Source: Carpediemonas membranifera (lineage: Eukaryota > Fornicata). From it: a DNA stretch of 64,000 nt. This document shows positions 55,373 through 64,000 of this stretch, in pieces (positions within the stretch are counted from its first letter, which is position 1; each line of letters opens with the position of its first letter). The stretch is from NCBI GenBank assembly GCA_019828565.1, contig JAHDYR010000064.1:124001-188000 (forward strand), read 5' to 3'. The notes beneath the pieces were generated by a model. It was not told the DNA's origin and ran no database searches. It saw only the letters and a list, made by a program, of their open reading frames with translations. A program made the position numbers and the translations under genes.

Positions 55373-56209
55373 CTATCCTGGCGAGCTGACAGCCGAGCGC
55401 CGCGCTCTTCTCGGCGACACGCCCGCGCTAAACTTCGACTCAATCTGACTTGACTCCCAGCCCTCCAATCGACAAGGCGACAGCGCCGGGACCGAGCTCG
55501 GCTGGTATAGGTCCCGCTGTCTGCATGGAATTTTTCTGCGATCCTTTGCCAGCAGCCTGCCGTCCCGCGACCGTTTGCAGAACACGACCGCAACTGAGTC
55601 AGGCTGAAGCTCAGCGTCGTCAAATGCTGGAGAACATGGCTGACCCACTGCGAACTGGTCGCCGCATTGGATAACGCATGGTGTGTTGTTGGAGATGATA
55701 TGGCCGGCCACTGGCTTGAACACGCGCGTCTTAGGGACCAGCGTGCGTACACCATCGTTGCGGGTGACTACACGATGTCTGTGCCGCAATCTCGGGATGA
55801 AAGCGCTGAAAATGAAGGGAAGCGAGGCGTGTGTAAGGATCGTGATCACTCTGTAAAACGTAGTTTGGACGGTACTCAGTAGAAGAACAACCCAGAGCGT
55901 AAACTGGGCATTCCAGAAGTTACCTGAGCATATTGAGCAAGAGCTGAGGAGGGCAAGCACCATGATGAACGCCGCAACATAGAGGATGGCAGAGGTCAAT
56001 AGGAAGTATGCAACGAGGCCAAAACGGAAGAAGAAACGCTTTGGAATCAGGCTTGGGACTCCTACGATCAGTAGCAAGGCCACAATCGGCAAAAGGTAGT
56101 AAGAGGCAAGTGCAAGGGCAGCCACCACCGTCAAAACGCACATGACGCCCAGATTAACGAAGCAGATGCCCCACAGAGCAGCAACAGTTGCTCTTCTATA
56201 GTTAAACAT
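55373..56209 (-). CDS. Polytopic membrane protein, unknown function
   Basis: The product is 278 aa from ATG 56209. Four to five hydrophobic segments lie in the first 140 residues (about 9-30, 32-54, 62-88, 100-120 and 122-138; for example YYLLPIVALLLIVGVPSL). The second half is soluble, basic and Ser/Pro-rich. A CSICSG motif lies in the loop before the fourth segment. Charge distribution suggests the long tail is cytosolic. No family is recognised. Confidence 0.65.
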   Translation of the reverse strand: MFNYRRATVAALWGICFVNLGVMCVLTVVAALALASYYLLPIVALLLIVGVPSLIPKRFFFRFGLVAYFLLTSAILYVAAFIMVLALLSSCSICSGNFWNAQFTLWVVLLLSTVQTTFYRVITILTHASLPFIFSAFIPRLRHRHRVVTRNDGVRTLVPKTRVFKPVAGHIISNNTPCVIQCGDQFAVGQPCSPAFDDAELQPDSVAVVFCKRSRDGRLLAKDRRKIPCRQRDLYQPSSVPALSPCRLEGWESSQIESKFSAGVSPRRARRSAVSSPG

Positions 56210-56341
56210 TGTCTATTGAACAAACTCACGGTGTAGCTACGACATCGCAATTCGTAGTGCAGATTATTCCGCGGCAGTCGCTTTGCGTGATGTAAGCACA
56301 GCATACTTACGAACTCAACTCGTCTACATCTAACCATCTAT

Positions 56342-58915
56342 TTACTTAAACCCTGGCTTTTTCGGGCTCCGAAGTGCCATGCCAGCACCGAAACTGGCGG
56401 CGATGCCGGCCCCCATCAACCCCCAGCGGACGCCGTTATTCAGACGACGGACCTCAGCTCCGACCACCGCACGCTCCGTGGTTTCCTCCACAGAATCCTT
56501 AGCCCCAGTAGCAGTCTGCTCCTGGTGCTGGGCGATCACTATCCTGAGGCTCTCGACCTCTTGTTCCAGCGCTGCCTTCTCGGCGGTGACTGTGGCTAGA
56601 GCAGCCTCGAGATGGCTAATGGCATCGTTGTTGGCGTCGACTGAGCTTGCAAGCCGTGTTTCGAGCGCGGCCTTGTCGGATAGAAGGTCGGCGACGACGA
56701 CCTCGTGCTCCTCAGTCGTCGAGACGAGTGCGGCCTCCAGCGCAGCCTTCTCGTCAGCGATGGAGTCGACCTTGCCCTTCAGCTCCTTGTGGAGCTCCGC
56801 GAACTTCGCGTCTTCGGTCCCGCAATAAACTGCCTGATCCTGCTCGACCTCATCAACCCCCCTCTTCCAGATCATCCTTTCATTCTGCTCGCGGACACTC
56901 GCCAACTCGCCCTCGACCTGCACCAGCCTCGCCTTGAGATCATCGGCCCTCGCCTCCGCCTCTCCGAGCCCGCTCGCCCGCTGCTCGAGCATCTGGCTGA
57001 TTGTCTGCTCCAGGGCAAACCCGGCCAGCCTGTGCTCCTCGGACTGGTCTCTGAGCCGCCCTTCAAGCTCTGCCCGCTCGGCCCTTAGCGCCTCCACCAC
57101 GGTCTCGAGGTCAGACTGAGTCGCCTGGGTCGTTGACTGCGCCTCGACAAGTCTGGTCTGAAGAGCCGCGGTCTCCTCGGTCAGAGCCGCGATCCTCGAG
57201 TGGAGGGTGGCCTCGGTGTTGTCCCGGTCCTTGAGCGCCTCTGCTGTGTGCCGGGCAGCGGCACGGGTCTCCTCCTCGAGCGAGGCGACTCGACCCTGCA
57301 GTTGCGTCTTCTCGCCGTCCAGCTTGGCCACAGTCTGTCTCAGCTTCGTGATTACTCCGTTGGCGACGTCCTTTGCCCGCTGCATGCCAGCCAGGTCACC
57401 CTTCAGCGCTGTAACGGTCTCCCCAAGCTCTGCAACATCATCTCTTGCCTTCCGCTCCTGCGTTTCAACCACAGAGACGGGGCGACCCTCCGTGACGTTG
57501 GGTGCTCGTGCTTGGCCACCGACCGCCTTGTGCCCTCGACCCGCGACTAACTGAAGATTCTTGGCCAGGGCCTTGTTCTCCTTCTCCATTGCTTCCAGCT
57601 TCGTCTCATGCTTAATCCGAGTTTGGTCCAGCTCGAGGGTTTTGGCCTCGGATGCCTCAAGAAGATCATATAATTCGCCAATCTTCTCCGTCAGAGCCAG
57701 TTTGGCCGCCCGAGCAGCCTTCAGCTTGGACTCCACGAGCTGCTTCTCGGCCTCGACGTCCTCGACGGCCTGCTCGAGGTCCTCGCGGTCTTGCAGGCTG
57801 TCCTTGTGTGAGGTGGCAACTTCATCGTATTTGGCTTTGAGTACCTTGTAAACCTGCTCGGATTCAATCAGAGAGACCTTGAGGTCGCGGGTCGTCTCGG
57901 TGAGTGCGGCGAGCTCGGCGTTGTTCTTCTCGCGCTCGGAAGTGAGGCTCGCGACACGGGCTTGGAGGCCAGCGTGCTCGGTACGGAGAATACCGTAGTT
58001 CTTGGACATCCGCTTGTGCTCCTTCTTGAGTCCGTCGAGCTCTCGTGAGGCAGCCTCAGCCTTGGTCTCGAAATCCGTCTTTTGGAGACGAAGAACGTTA
58101 AGCTCTTCCTCGAGATCAACACTAGAGCCACGCCGGGCCTTCGCCTCGTTGGCCTCGACCACGAAGTGCTCCATGGCGGCCCTCTGCTGGTCTAGCGCGT
58201 CGCATCGCATCTTCATCTCGCGCAGCTCATCCTCGAGGGCATCGGTCCGAAGCGCCTTGCCTTGCGCATCACGCAGCTGCTCCACCATGACCGAGAATGA
58301 GTTGTCCATGCGCTCCTTCTCGGCTCTGAGGGTCGATATCGTCTCCCGAAGCACGCGCTGCTCGTCTTTCGCCTGGCTCACCCATTCTTCGCCGAAAGAA
58401 CGGACAGTCTCCCTAATACGGTCCATGTCCCTGATCTTGGCCCGCTCCTCCTCAGTCTCGGCGTCCTCGTGGGCGCGGAGGACGGCCAGTTCGGCCTTGA
58501 GCCACTCGTTTTCCCGCGTGGCCCAAAAGACAATCTCCTCCTTCGTCGAGTTGACCTGAGCGAGCGCCTTGTTATCACGCTGCAGGTCCATGATCATCTC
58601 CTTCAGATCGAAGAGATCGTTGCTGAGACTGTCACTCTCAACGATCGTCAGCCAGTCGTTGCGAGGCGAAGTCGGTGCTGATGCGTTCTGACTGCCGTAG
58701 CCAGCAGGAGGCTTCAGCTTTGATACTGGACGACCGTGAATTGGTACGCTAGCCTCGCTCGTGGCATCCCCGCGCTTTGAAAAGGGCGAACCAAGGATGG
58801 GTGTGGCCATGCTGACTGCACGCTGCCGTAAGCTCAGCGTATTGCGCCTACTAGCACTAGACTTCGATTGTGTTGACGGTGAAGCTCCTTCTGCAACAGA
58901 GCCTCGAGGTGGCAT
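56342..58915 (-). CDS. Tail-anchored long coiled-coil protein (golgin-like architecture)
   Basis: ATG 58915 (MPPRGSVAEG) gives 857 aa. The first 110 residues are Ser/Pro-rich and disordered. Residues of about 120-820 are continuous coiled coil with short breaks (for example LEDELREMKMRCDALDQQRA and SHLEAALATVTAEKAALEQE). The last 30 residues contain a Gly/Ala-rich hydrophobic segment (WGLMGAGIAASFGAGMAL) and a short basic tail, as in tail-anchored proteins. This is the build of golgin tethers and of organelle-tethering proteins. The membrane is not identifiable. Similar coiled coils make homology calls unreliable. Confidence 0.72.
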   Translation of the reverse strand: MPPRGSVAEGASPSTQSKSSASRRNTLSLRQRAVSMATPILGSPFSKRGDATSEASVPIHGRPVSKLKPPAGYGSQNASAPTSPRNDWLTIVESDSLSNDLFDLKEMIMDLQRDNKALAQVNSTKEEIVFWATRENEWLKAELAVLRAHEDAETEEERAKIRDMDRIRETVRSFGEEWVSQAKDEQRVLRETISTLRAEKERMDNSFSVMVEQLRDAQGKALRTDALEDELREMKMRCDALDQQRAAMEHFVVEANEAKARRGSSVDLEEELNVLRLQKTDFETKAEAASRELDGLKKEHKRMSKNYGILRTEHAGLQARVASLTSEREKNNAELAALTETTRDLKVSLIESEQVYKVLKAKYDEVATSHKDSLQDREDLEQAVEDVEAEKQLVESKLKAARAAKLALTEKIGELYDLLEASEAKTLELDQTRIKHETKLEAMEKENKALAKNLQLVAGRGHKAVGGQARAPNVTEGRPVSVVETQERKARDDVAELGETVTALKGDLAGMQRAKDVANGVITKLRQTVAKLDGEKTQLQGRVASLEEETRAAARHTAEALKDRDNTEATLHSRIAALTEETAALQTRLVEAQSTTQATQSDLETVVEALRAERAELEGRLRDQSEEHRLAGFALEQTISQMLEQRASGLGEAEARADDLKARLVQVEGELASVREQNERMIWKRGVDEVEQDQAVYCGTEDAKFAELHKELKGKVDSIADEKAALEAALVSTTEEHEVVVADLLSDKAALETRLASSVDANNDAISHLEAALATVTAEKAALEQEVESLRIVIAQHQEQTATGAKDSVEETTERAVVGAEVRRLNNGVRWGLMGAGIAASFGAGMALRSPKKPGFK

Positions 58916-59415
58916 GCCTCCTTGGCATTCGAACAAATTACATGTCCCATTTATCGTATACATCAGGGTTTACCCTGCTCCCGAGCGCGGGCACGTCATG
59001 TCGTGAGTCCGGAGGGAGCTCTTAGAGGTGGACGCGACTAGGGAGGAATGAAAGGACAACTTACACAGCTCTCGCGTCAATGGTCCGGCTGCACCCGCGG
59101 CACATGACCTGCCTCCGGTTCGCGCTGATTGTGGCCGACCGATCGGCTCGTCGACGCCATGCCAGCCATATAACGCCATAATCGAACAGGATGACAGCGC
59201 TCACATTCGGCGAGGAAGCGTGGGTCGGGCGGGTCCAGCAGGTACGGCGTCCACTCTGCAGCTCTTGCGTTGAGCAAGCCTGGAGACAACGGTGTCGTGT
59301 TCAGCTACGAAAGCGCCCCATTTTACAGCAATACATCGGGCTCACAGAGTAAAAAGTTGTCCTTTATTCCTCATTGTGCACGTTAATGCCAGACCTAATC
59401 AATTGATTAACACAA
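58916..59415. other. Intergenic region, no feature supported
   Basis: About 500 bp between two minus-strand genes. A 70-codon frame (59077-59289, minus) lacks recognisable features and is not called. Confidence 0.4.
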
Positions 59416-61125
59416 TCATTTTTCAGCCCTCTCTTCCGCAAGGATCGCGAGCCTTCTTCTATGTGTATTAAGCGCCTGAATGAGCGTCACATCATCCGGA
59501 GTCTCCTTAGCTACTCTCAACAAAAGCCGGCTGAGCGTGTTGGTCAAAACATAGCATTCCGTCGCATCCTTTCCAGCACACATCGTATCTACGTTGAGAG
59601 AGATCCGCGCCATCCTGTACACCTGCCTCAGCTCGCCCGGTGTGACGTCTGCTCGTATTTCGAGCAGTTTACGGCACGATGGGGAGTCGATGAAGGCTCG
59701 ATACATTGCACGCCAGTCTCTGCGTTTCATGGAGAACAGCTTGGGCTTGCCGATATTGGCGAGGAGCTCGGCCTCGCTGAATGAATCAATAGGTTGGGGA
59801 TCTTGAAGAAAAGCCTCGCCCGCGAGTGTGTTAATCAGCGGTGGCCTGAAGTATCTGTCGAAAGGAGTCAGGAACTCGTCCATAAGAGAGCCAAAGTGGT
59901 TACGGACAACCGCTTCGATGTCATCGGCACCGCGGCATTTGTTGGCGTTCTTAATAACCGCTGAATCTGGTGCAAGCGTGGTTGGGAAGTTAATCTCAAT
60001 CTTGAACTTCTTGGTAGGTGTGGCGAGGTGAATGACAACGTCCCAGGACTCAAGCCAACGTTCACATACGGGGTTGGTTACTCCTACAATAGTCGCCTTG
60101 GGTGGCGGGGTAGTAAAAATCTTATCGAAATCTCGGTCATATATCGGAAGATACGGTCTGTAATCTCCGCCAAAGGGACATGGGTCAGTGAGGGTCAAGA
60201 GACCAAGGACGGTGAGCCCCACGTTCCTCGGGTGTGCGCCAAAGACCAGGATCGATCTGCCGGTCAGCACAGCCTCGAAGCATGCCCACAGCGACTCGAG
60301 CTGACTCTTGACTCGACTGACTTTGGCTCCAAAGTGGGTAATGAGTGTCTGCGGACCGCAAACGGGCAAGTGGTGTTCGATTAGAGCCATGGGTGACTCC
60401 GACCTGTCATCTGAGGCCGCATAGAGGTAGGAGAAGCCAGGGCGTGGGGCACCAGGGATGGGGCAGGCGGGGATCACTCCGTGGACGGACATCGACCGGG
60501 ATCTCCTCAGCCGGGGCCGGGGAGCTGCCGGGGGAGACTGGACCATCCTGTGGCCTATCTCAGCGTAAGCATCGCCCAGGTCATGCATCTGGGTCGAGGC
60601 GTGGACCTTACCTTTGCCGCATGTCTGGGTCTTGGGTCGAGGTAAGGCGAAAGTGCCGACCGTGCCAAGGAGAGGCAGACAGGCAACAGAGCCGGGTAGA
60701 GGAGCGGGCCAGGTGGTTGTTGACCTGTACGTCTCTTTGAATATCTCTAGGACGTTGGTATGCTCGAGGGCGGTGGGGCCGACGATGCTGGTAATGTACT
60801 CGGTGACGTCCACGTAGCTGTGGCGCATAAGGACAACTATAGCGCACTGGGAGTGGCCTCTCTGGTTCGTGGGGTCGGGACGCTGGCGGTAGAAGGTCAT
60901 GCCGAAGAGGCTTTGCTCTTTGATCGGGCCTTCAGGACGTTTGAAAACGAAGGCGAAGGATGTGTCTCCTTCGATGCAATCGTTGGAGTCTGGGAACGAT
61001 AGAAACGCAAGGTTCACCCTATCGCTCTCTGAAAGCGCCGTGGTTTCTGGATAGACGTACTCCACTGTCTGGCCCTGTGTTAGAGGCTCGGAGAAAACGA
61101 ACTTCATGGATATTGAACGTAACAT
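59416..61125 (-). CDS. DENND6-like DENN-domain protein (Rab GEF)
   Basis: The product is 569 aa; a second ATG at 61107 is possible. The tripartite DENN module is visible: upstream longin-like part with NLAFLSFPDSND and GMTFYRQRPD, the central part with LESLWACFEAVLTGRSILVFG, and FGGDYRPYLPIYDRDFDKIF followed by IVGVTNPVCERWLESWDVVIHL, which is specific to the DENND6/FAM116 family. The linker between about 150 and 240 is longer and basic-Pro-rich. DENND6 proteins activate Rab14 and related GTPases on endosomes; the partner here is unknown. It is tandem with the cornichon gene 342 bp away, another traffic gene. Confidence 0.85.
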   Translation of the reverse strand: MLRSISMKFVFSEPLTQGQTVEYVYPETTALSESDRVNLAFLSFPDSNDCIEGDTSFAFVFKRPEGPIKEQSLFGMTFYRQRPDPTNQRGHSQCAIVVLMRHSYVDVTEYITSIVGPTALEHTNVLEIFKETYRSTTTWPAPLPGSVACLPLLGTVGTFALPRPKTQTCGKGKVHASTQMHDLGDAYAEIGHRMVQSPPAAPRPRLRRSRSMSVHGVIPACPIPGAPRPGFSYLYAASDDRSESPMALIEHHLPVCGPQTLITHFGAKVSRVKSQLESLWACFEAVLTGRSILVFGAHPRNVGLTVLGLLTLTDPCPFGGDYRPYLPIYDRDFDKIFTTPPPKATIVGVTNPVCERWLESWDVVIHLATPTKKFKIEINFPTTLAPDSAVIKNANKCRGADDIEAVVRNHFGSLMDEFLTPFDRYFRPPLINTLAGEAFLQDPQPIDSFSEAELLANIGKPKLFSMKRRDWRAMYRAFIDSPSCRKLLEIRADVTPGELRQVYRMARISLNVDTMCAGKDATECYVLTNTLSRLLLRVAKETPDDVTLIQALNTHRRRLAILAEERAEK

Positions 61126-61467
61126 AGATTAGAGAGTGAAGCCACGCTGATTCAGCGGCCCCATCGACGTCATACTCTTGTGTGACGACCATCCGAGGAT
61201 TGTTGCAGGCTATGCTCATCCGATTGAATCACGATGAAAACAGCGCTGCTGGACTTGCATGTGTGTGTGCAGGGTGGAGAGGACGACAGATGTATTGTGG
61301 CGGCGGTCTTTGAAAGTTAAGTAGGTCAACCTGCATGACACGCAAAGTCAAGGCATGCATTATTGGCATAACCGTACGGCTATCAGGCCTCATCCACCTG
61401 CAACTCGCCCCACTCCCCACTCACACGTTCACCGGGCACTGGATCTTTATATGTCTCACGGTACAAA
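61126..61467. other. Intergenic region with a short GT repeat
   Basis: It contains a GTGTGTGTGT-like run near 61262 and otherwise no recognisable feature. The promoter of the DENND6-like gene must lie here. Confidence 0.4.
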
Positions 61468-61902
61468 TCATGACCTGAGCTGGTCCATGATGTCGTGGGG
61501 AATGATACGGACCAAGAGGGAGGACATGATGCGGTACAGGATGAAGAAGAAGAGAAGTAGATACATGACCATTCTGATGATTGTTGACTTCTTCGAAGCA
61601 CCAAAGTGGATAAAGATGTTGGATGAATCAAACTTGACAGCATTGTTCCTGATGCGCTGTACTTGGATGACGATGAGTGGGACCATCAAGACGAGGAAAC
61701 CGAGCCAGTCAAAGCAGAGCATCAGGAGGACGCTCGCGGCAAAAGTGACGTAGACCTCGGGGAACATCCACCGGTTCAGCTTCTGGCAGAAAGTGATGGG
61801 GTTGATGAAATCTTGCTCCAGGTCAGAAAGGAAGAGGAGAACACCCAATTGAAAAAAGAAAAAAAGAAGGAATACAGCGCATACCCAGGTGACACAATAC
61901 AT
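61468..61902 (-). CDS. Cornichon/Erv14-family ER export cargo receptor
   Basis: ATG 61902 gives 144 aa; the frame is open to 61974, but this start places 25 residues before the conserved block, as in yeast Erv14. Three membrane segments are present (about 3-25, 52-80 and 118-140). Family motifs are SDLEQDFINPITFCQKLN after TM1, the proline-containing FPEVYVTF, and the C-terminal KKSTIIRMVMYLLLFFFILY. Cornichons recruit transmembrane cargo into COPII vesicles at the ER. The IFIHFGASKK segment corresponds to the EIFRTLGGHKK motif. Confidence 0.9.
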   Translation of the reverse strand: MYCVTWVCAVFLLFFFFQLGVLLFLSDLEQDFINPITFCQKLNRWMFPEVYVTFAASVLLMLCFDWLGFLVLMVPLIVIQVQRIRNNAVKFDSSNIFIHFGASKKSTIIRMVMYLLLFFFILYRIMSSLLVRIIPHDIMDQLRS

Positions 61903-62267
61903 CAGAATCTGCAGAATGGTCACATTGGGGTTAATAATTCCATTCAAAGGGAAATGAGCGAAGGCTTCGAGCATTTTCCAGCTCTTTTCGAGTTCGTGCT
62001 GCTGGAATTACGTGAATCAATGTAATCCGAGGTTATCTCACATAAATGAGAAACAAGCCTCTGCCAACGTCATGATGAAACCCACATATCAGACGTAAGC
62101 ATGCTGGATCGCCTCACCTGCCCTCCATGAGACACCATCGGCCACTCAGCAATGATCCGGATCAAAGTACGAGTCAATTCGCAACAAATGCCCAACCATG
62201 GAAAGGCGCAGGATGGCTCTCGTCATACAAAACATGTGCTGAGCTTTATATGCATCTGGCAGCTTTC
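61903..62267. other. Intergenic region, no feature supported
   Basis: A 365-bp spacer between two minus-strand genes. The frame of cornichon continues open for 72 bp into it. Confidence 0.4.
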
Positions 62268-63467
62268 TTAATCGAGGCGGCGCTTGGCATCGCGCTCGAC
62301 GATCTTCTCGAGGGTAGCGGCGGGGTCCTTGAAGCGGGTGGCGAGGATCATGGCAGCGATGGCCCAGGGCTTGTTGCCGGCCTCGTTCCAGGAGTTCACG
62401 CGGAACTTCTCGAAAGTGGGGATGTCAACCTCGCCGTGCTCGCAGTTCAGGCCGGTGGTATCGCAGGGGAGGCAGTGGCACCACTGAGCGTCGGGGGCGC
62501 ACAGCTTCATGCGCTCCTCGGTGCACTCCCAGTCGATGTGCTTCTTGTTGCCCTCGAGAAGGCGCTTCTCGAGCTCGTCGAGCTTCTCCTGGAAGTCCTT
62601 GCCGCCCTTGCGGAGGAGCTCAGTGCGCTCAACGGCGAAGTTGTAGCCGAGCCAGCTCTTGGGGTAGACGATGTCGGCGTCCTTGAAGGCCTCGTCCATG
62701 GAGTGGGAGACGGTGAACTTGCCGCCAGACTCCTCGGCGTGCTTCTTGGCAACCTCGATGGTCTCGGGGAGGAGGTCGTAGCCCTCGGGGTGGGCGAGAT
62801 GGACGTCCATGCCGAAGCGGGTCATGAGGGCGATGATGGACTGGGGGACGGAGAGGGGCTTGCCGTAGGCGGGGGAGTAGGCCCAGGTCATGGCGATCTT
62901 CTTGCCCTTGAGCTTGTCGAGGCCACCGTAGGTCTTGGCGAAGTGGAGGAGGTCGCACATGGCCTGGGTGGGGTGGTCCTGGTCGCACTGCAGGTTGACG
63001 ATAGAGGGGCGCTGGTGAAGCACACCGGCGTCGAAGCCCTCCTGGACGGCCTCAGCGGTCTCAACCTGGAATTCGTGGCCTTCGCCGACGAACTTGTCGT
63101 CACGGATGCCGATGCACTCAGTGAGGAAAGAGATCATGTTGGCGCCCTCGCGGACAGTCTCGCCGTGAGCAGCCTGGGACTTGGTGTCGTCGAAGTCCTG
63201 GACCTGGAGGCCGAGGAGAGCGGCAGCGGAGGCAAAGGAGAAGCGAGTACGGGTGGAGTTATCGCGGAACTGGGAAACACCGAGAGAGCCGTTCTGGAAG
63301 ACGCGGCAGTCGATGTTCTCCTTGTAGAGAGCCTCGAGAGCAAGGGCGATCTTGGCAGTGCCCTCGATCTGTTCCTGGGTCATGTCCCATGTACGAAGCC
63401 AGTCCTTGTTGTACAGGTCGATGTTGAGCTCCTTAAGCTCTTTGATGATAGATTCAATCTTCTCCAT
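62268..63467 (-). CDS. YgeW-type knotted transcarbamylase (ornithine carbamoyltransferase superfamily)
   Basis: The product is 399 aa. Carbamoyl-phosphate binding residues are present: STRTR (71-75) in FRDNSTRTRFSFAS, HPTQ (about 165) and HCLP (about 340). The sequence follows bacterial YgeW closely: AHGETVREGANMISF, RPSIVNLQCDQDHPTQ, KIAMTWAYSPAYGKPLSVPQ, FGMDVHLAHPEGYDL and DADIVYPKSW. YgeW proteins are knotted transcarbamylases whose amino substrate is unknown, so true ornithine activity is not established. Length exceeds classical OTC (about 330). A bacterial origin by transfer is likely. Codon use is extremely biased to C/G-ending codons, suggesting strong expression. No targeting peptide. 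Confidence 0.88.
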   Translation of the reverse strand: MEKIESIIKELKELNIDLYNKDWLRTWDMTQEQIEGTAKIALALEALYKENIDCRVFQNGSLGVSQFRDNSTRTRFSFASAAALLGLQVQDFDDTKSQAAHGETVREGANMISFLTECIGIRDDKFVGEGHEFQVETAEAVQEGFDAGVLHQRPSIVNLQCDQDHPTQAMCDLLHFAKTYGGLDKLKGKKIAMTWAYSPAYGKPLSVPQSIIALMTRFGMDVHLAHPEGYDLLPETIEVAKKHAEESGGKFTVSHSMDEAFKDADIVYPKSWLGYNFAVERTELLRKGGKDFQEKLDELEKRLLEGNKKHIDWECTEERMKLCAPDAQWCHCLPCDTTGLNCEHGEVDIPTFEKFRVNSWNEAGNKPWAIAAMILATRFKDPAATLEKIVERDAKRRLD

Positions 63468-64000
63468 CTATGGTAAGAAAAGGGAGGTGTTAGACGCTAC
63501 TGTAGCTTCTGTAGCGTACACAAAACGAACAAACTAGCAAGGCTTTGTCGAGACAAAAACTGTGTCCCGAAAACGAAGACGTCAAGAGAAGTCAAGATTG
63601 AGCACAACGGATTTTATATCAAGACCGAACCGTTAAGAAAGCCAACCGGCCGTGGTGAGCGGCCAATCCAGCCCGTGATAAGCCACCCTATTCGGTTTTG
63701 GATTTTCTTTGATGTGACCCTAAACTGCGGAAGTTCGATTAAGTGTTTCAATAAGAGCTCAAGGCCACACCATCGACTCAATCTGACGACTAATGTCATG
63801 GCCCGGATTTAATGTGACTAGTTCCCTGACTCGGAATGCGCAGTTTATAAAGATAGTTATCGGAACCTTAAGGATATCACACTAAGATCACTCAAGGAGC
63901 ACGAAAAGGCCGACTAACCCCATAGTTATGCAGTATTTCATGCACCCCACACTCTACTGTGCGCCCATTGCCCTCCCAAGCAACTTAGCTCATCCGCCCC
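63468..64000. other. Upstream region of the transcarbamylase gene to the window end
   Basis: No coding gene is seen. The octamer TAAACTGC occurs at 63721-63728 (plus) and at 63840-63847 (minus). Confidence 0.4.

Noticed and set aside
62127-63476. 449-codon plus-strand frame over the transcarbamylase
   Set aside because: Strong C/G third-position bias of the real minus-strand gene leaves the opposite strand open; the product is Val/Leu/Gly/Glu-rich without domains.
1-64000. CRISPR arrays or bacterial operons
   Set aside because: No regularly spaced short repeats were seen, and gene structure, introns and domain content are eukaryotic.

Overview
This is a eukaryotic chromosome segment from a compact, gene-dense, GC-rich protist genome. 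Almost every host gene is one long uninterrupted frame. The three introns I can place are extremely short (28, 32 and 34 nt), start GTTTGT or GTATGT and end CTAACACAG, CTCACACAG or CTTACCCAG. A 3' splice site fused to the branch site is typical of metamonads. Together with a PPi-type PEP carboxykinase and strongly diverged housekeeping proteins, this suggests a free-living fornicate metamonad (a Carpediemonas-like organism). The organism assignment is inference.

Layout. 1-13.1 kb is a mobile-element island: the 3' end of a chromodomain Ty3 element (1-458); an unrecognised 442-aa protein with a chromo-like C-terminus (488-1816); a complete Ty3/gypsy element with 43-bp LTRs and a 5-bp target duplication (2252-6802); a 113-bp palindrome (7819-7931); and a tyrosine-recombinase (DIRS/Ngaro-type) retroelement with canonical split direct repeats (8484-13126), ending 2 bp upstream of an intronless tRNA-Tyr gene. 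13.7-37.9 kb is host DNA: a giant kinase/dead-phosphatase fusion, SH3-RhoGAP, superoxide dismutase (1 intron), bZIP factor, two coiled-coil proteins (one with a CH-like domain), meiotic MSH4, a MORN-repeat protein, PPi-PEPCK (2 introns) and a PRP31-like splicing factor. 38-40.65 kb holds a possible TnpB/Fanzor-like remnant and a two-gene Tc1/mariner-like element with about 60-bp inverted repeats. 40.7-63.5 kb is host DNA again: FG-GAP membrane protein with an in-frame TGA, beta-propeller protein, Arg-rich protein, family-16 methyltransferase, DEAH helicase (DHX37/Dhr1-like), zinc-finger protein, membrane and tail-anchored coiled-coil proteins, DENND6-like Rab GEF, cornichon cargo receptor and a YgeW-type knotted transcarbamylase.

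The genes do not form operons. They are independent units, often in divergent pairs 180-260 bp apart or convergent pairs 80-150 bp apart. Themes are membrane traffic (DENND6, cornichon, tail-anchored coiled coil), small-GTPase signalling, splicing and rRNA processing, meiosis, and anaerobe-style PEP/carbamoyl metabolism. Four host or element genes carry one apparent frameshift or nonsense codon (DIRS RT and recombinase, PRP31, helicase, FG-GAP gene). Assembly indels and real lesions cannot be told apart from the sequence alone.
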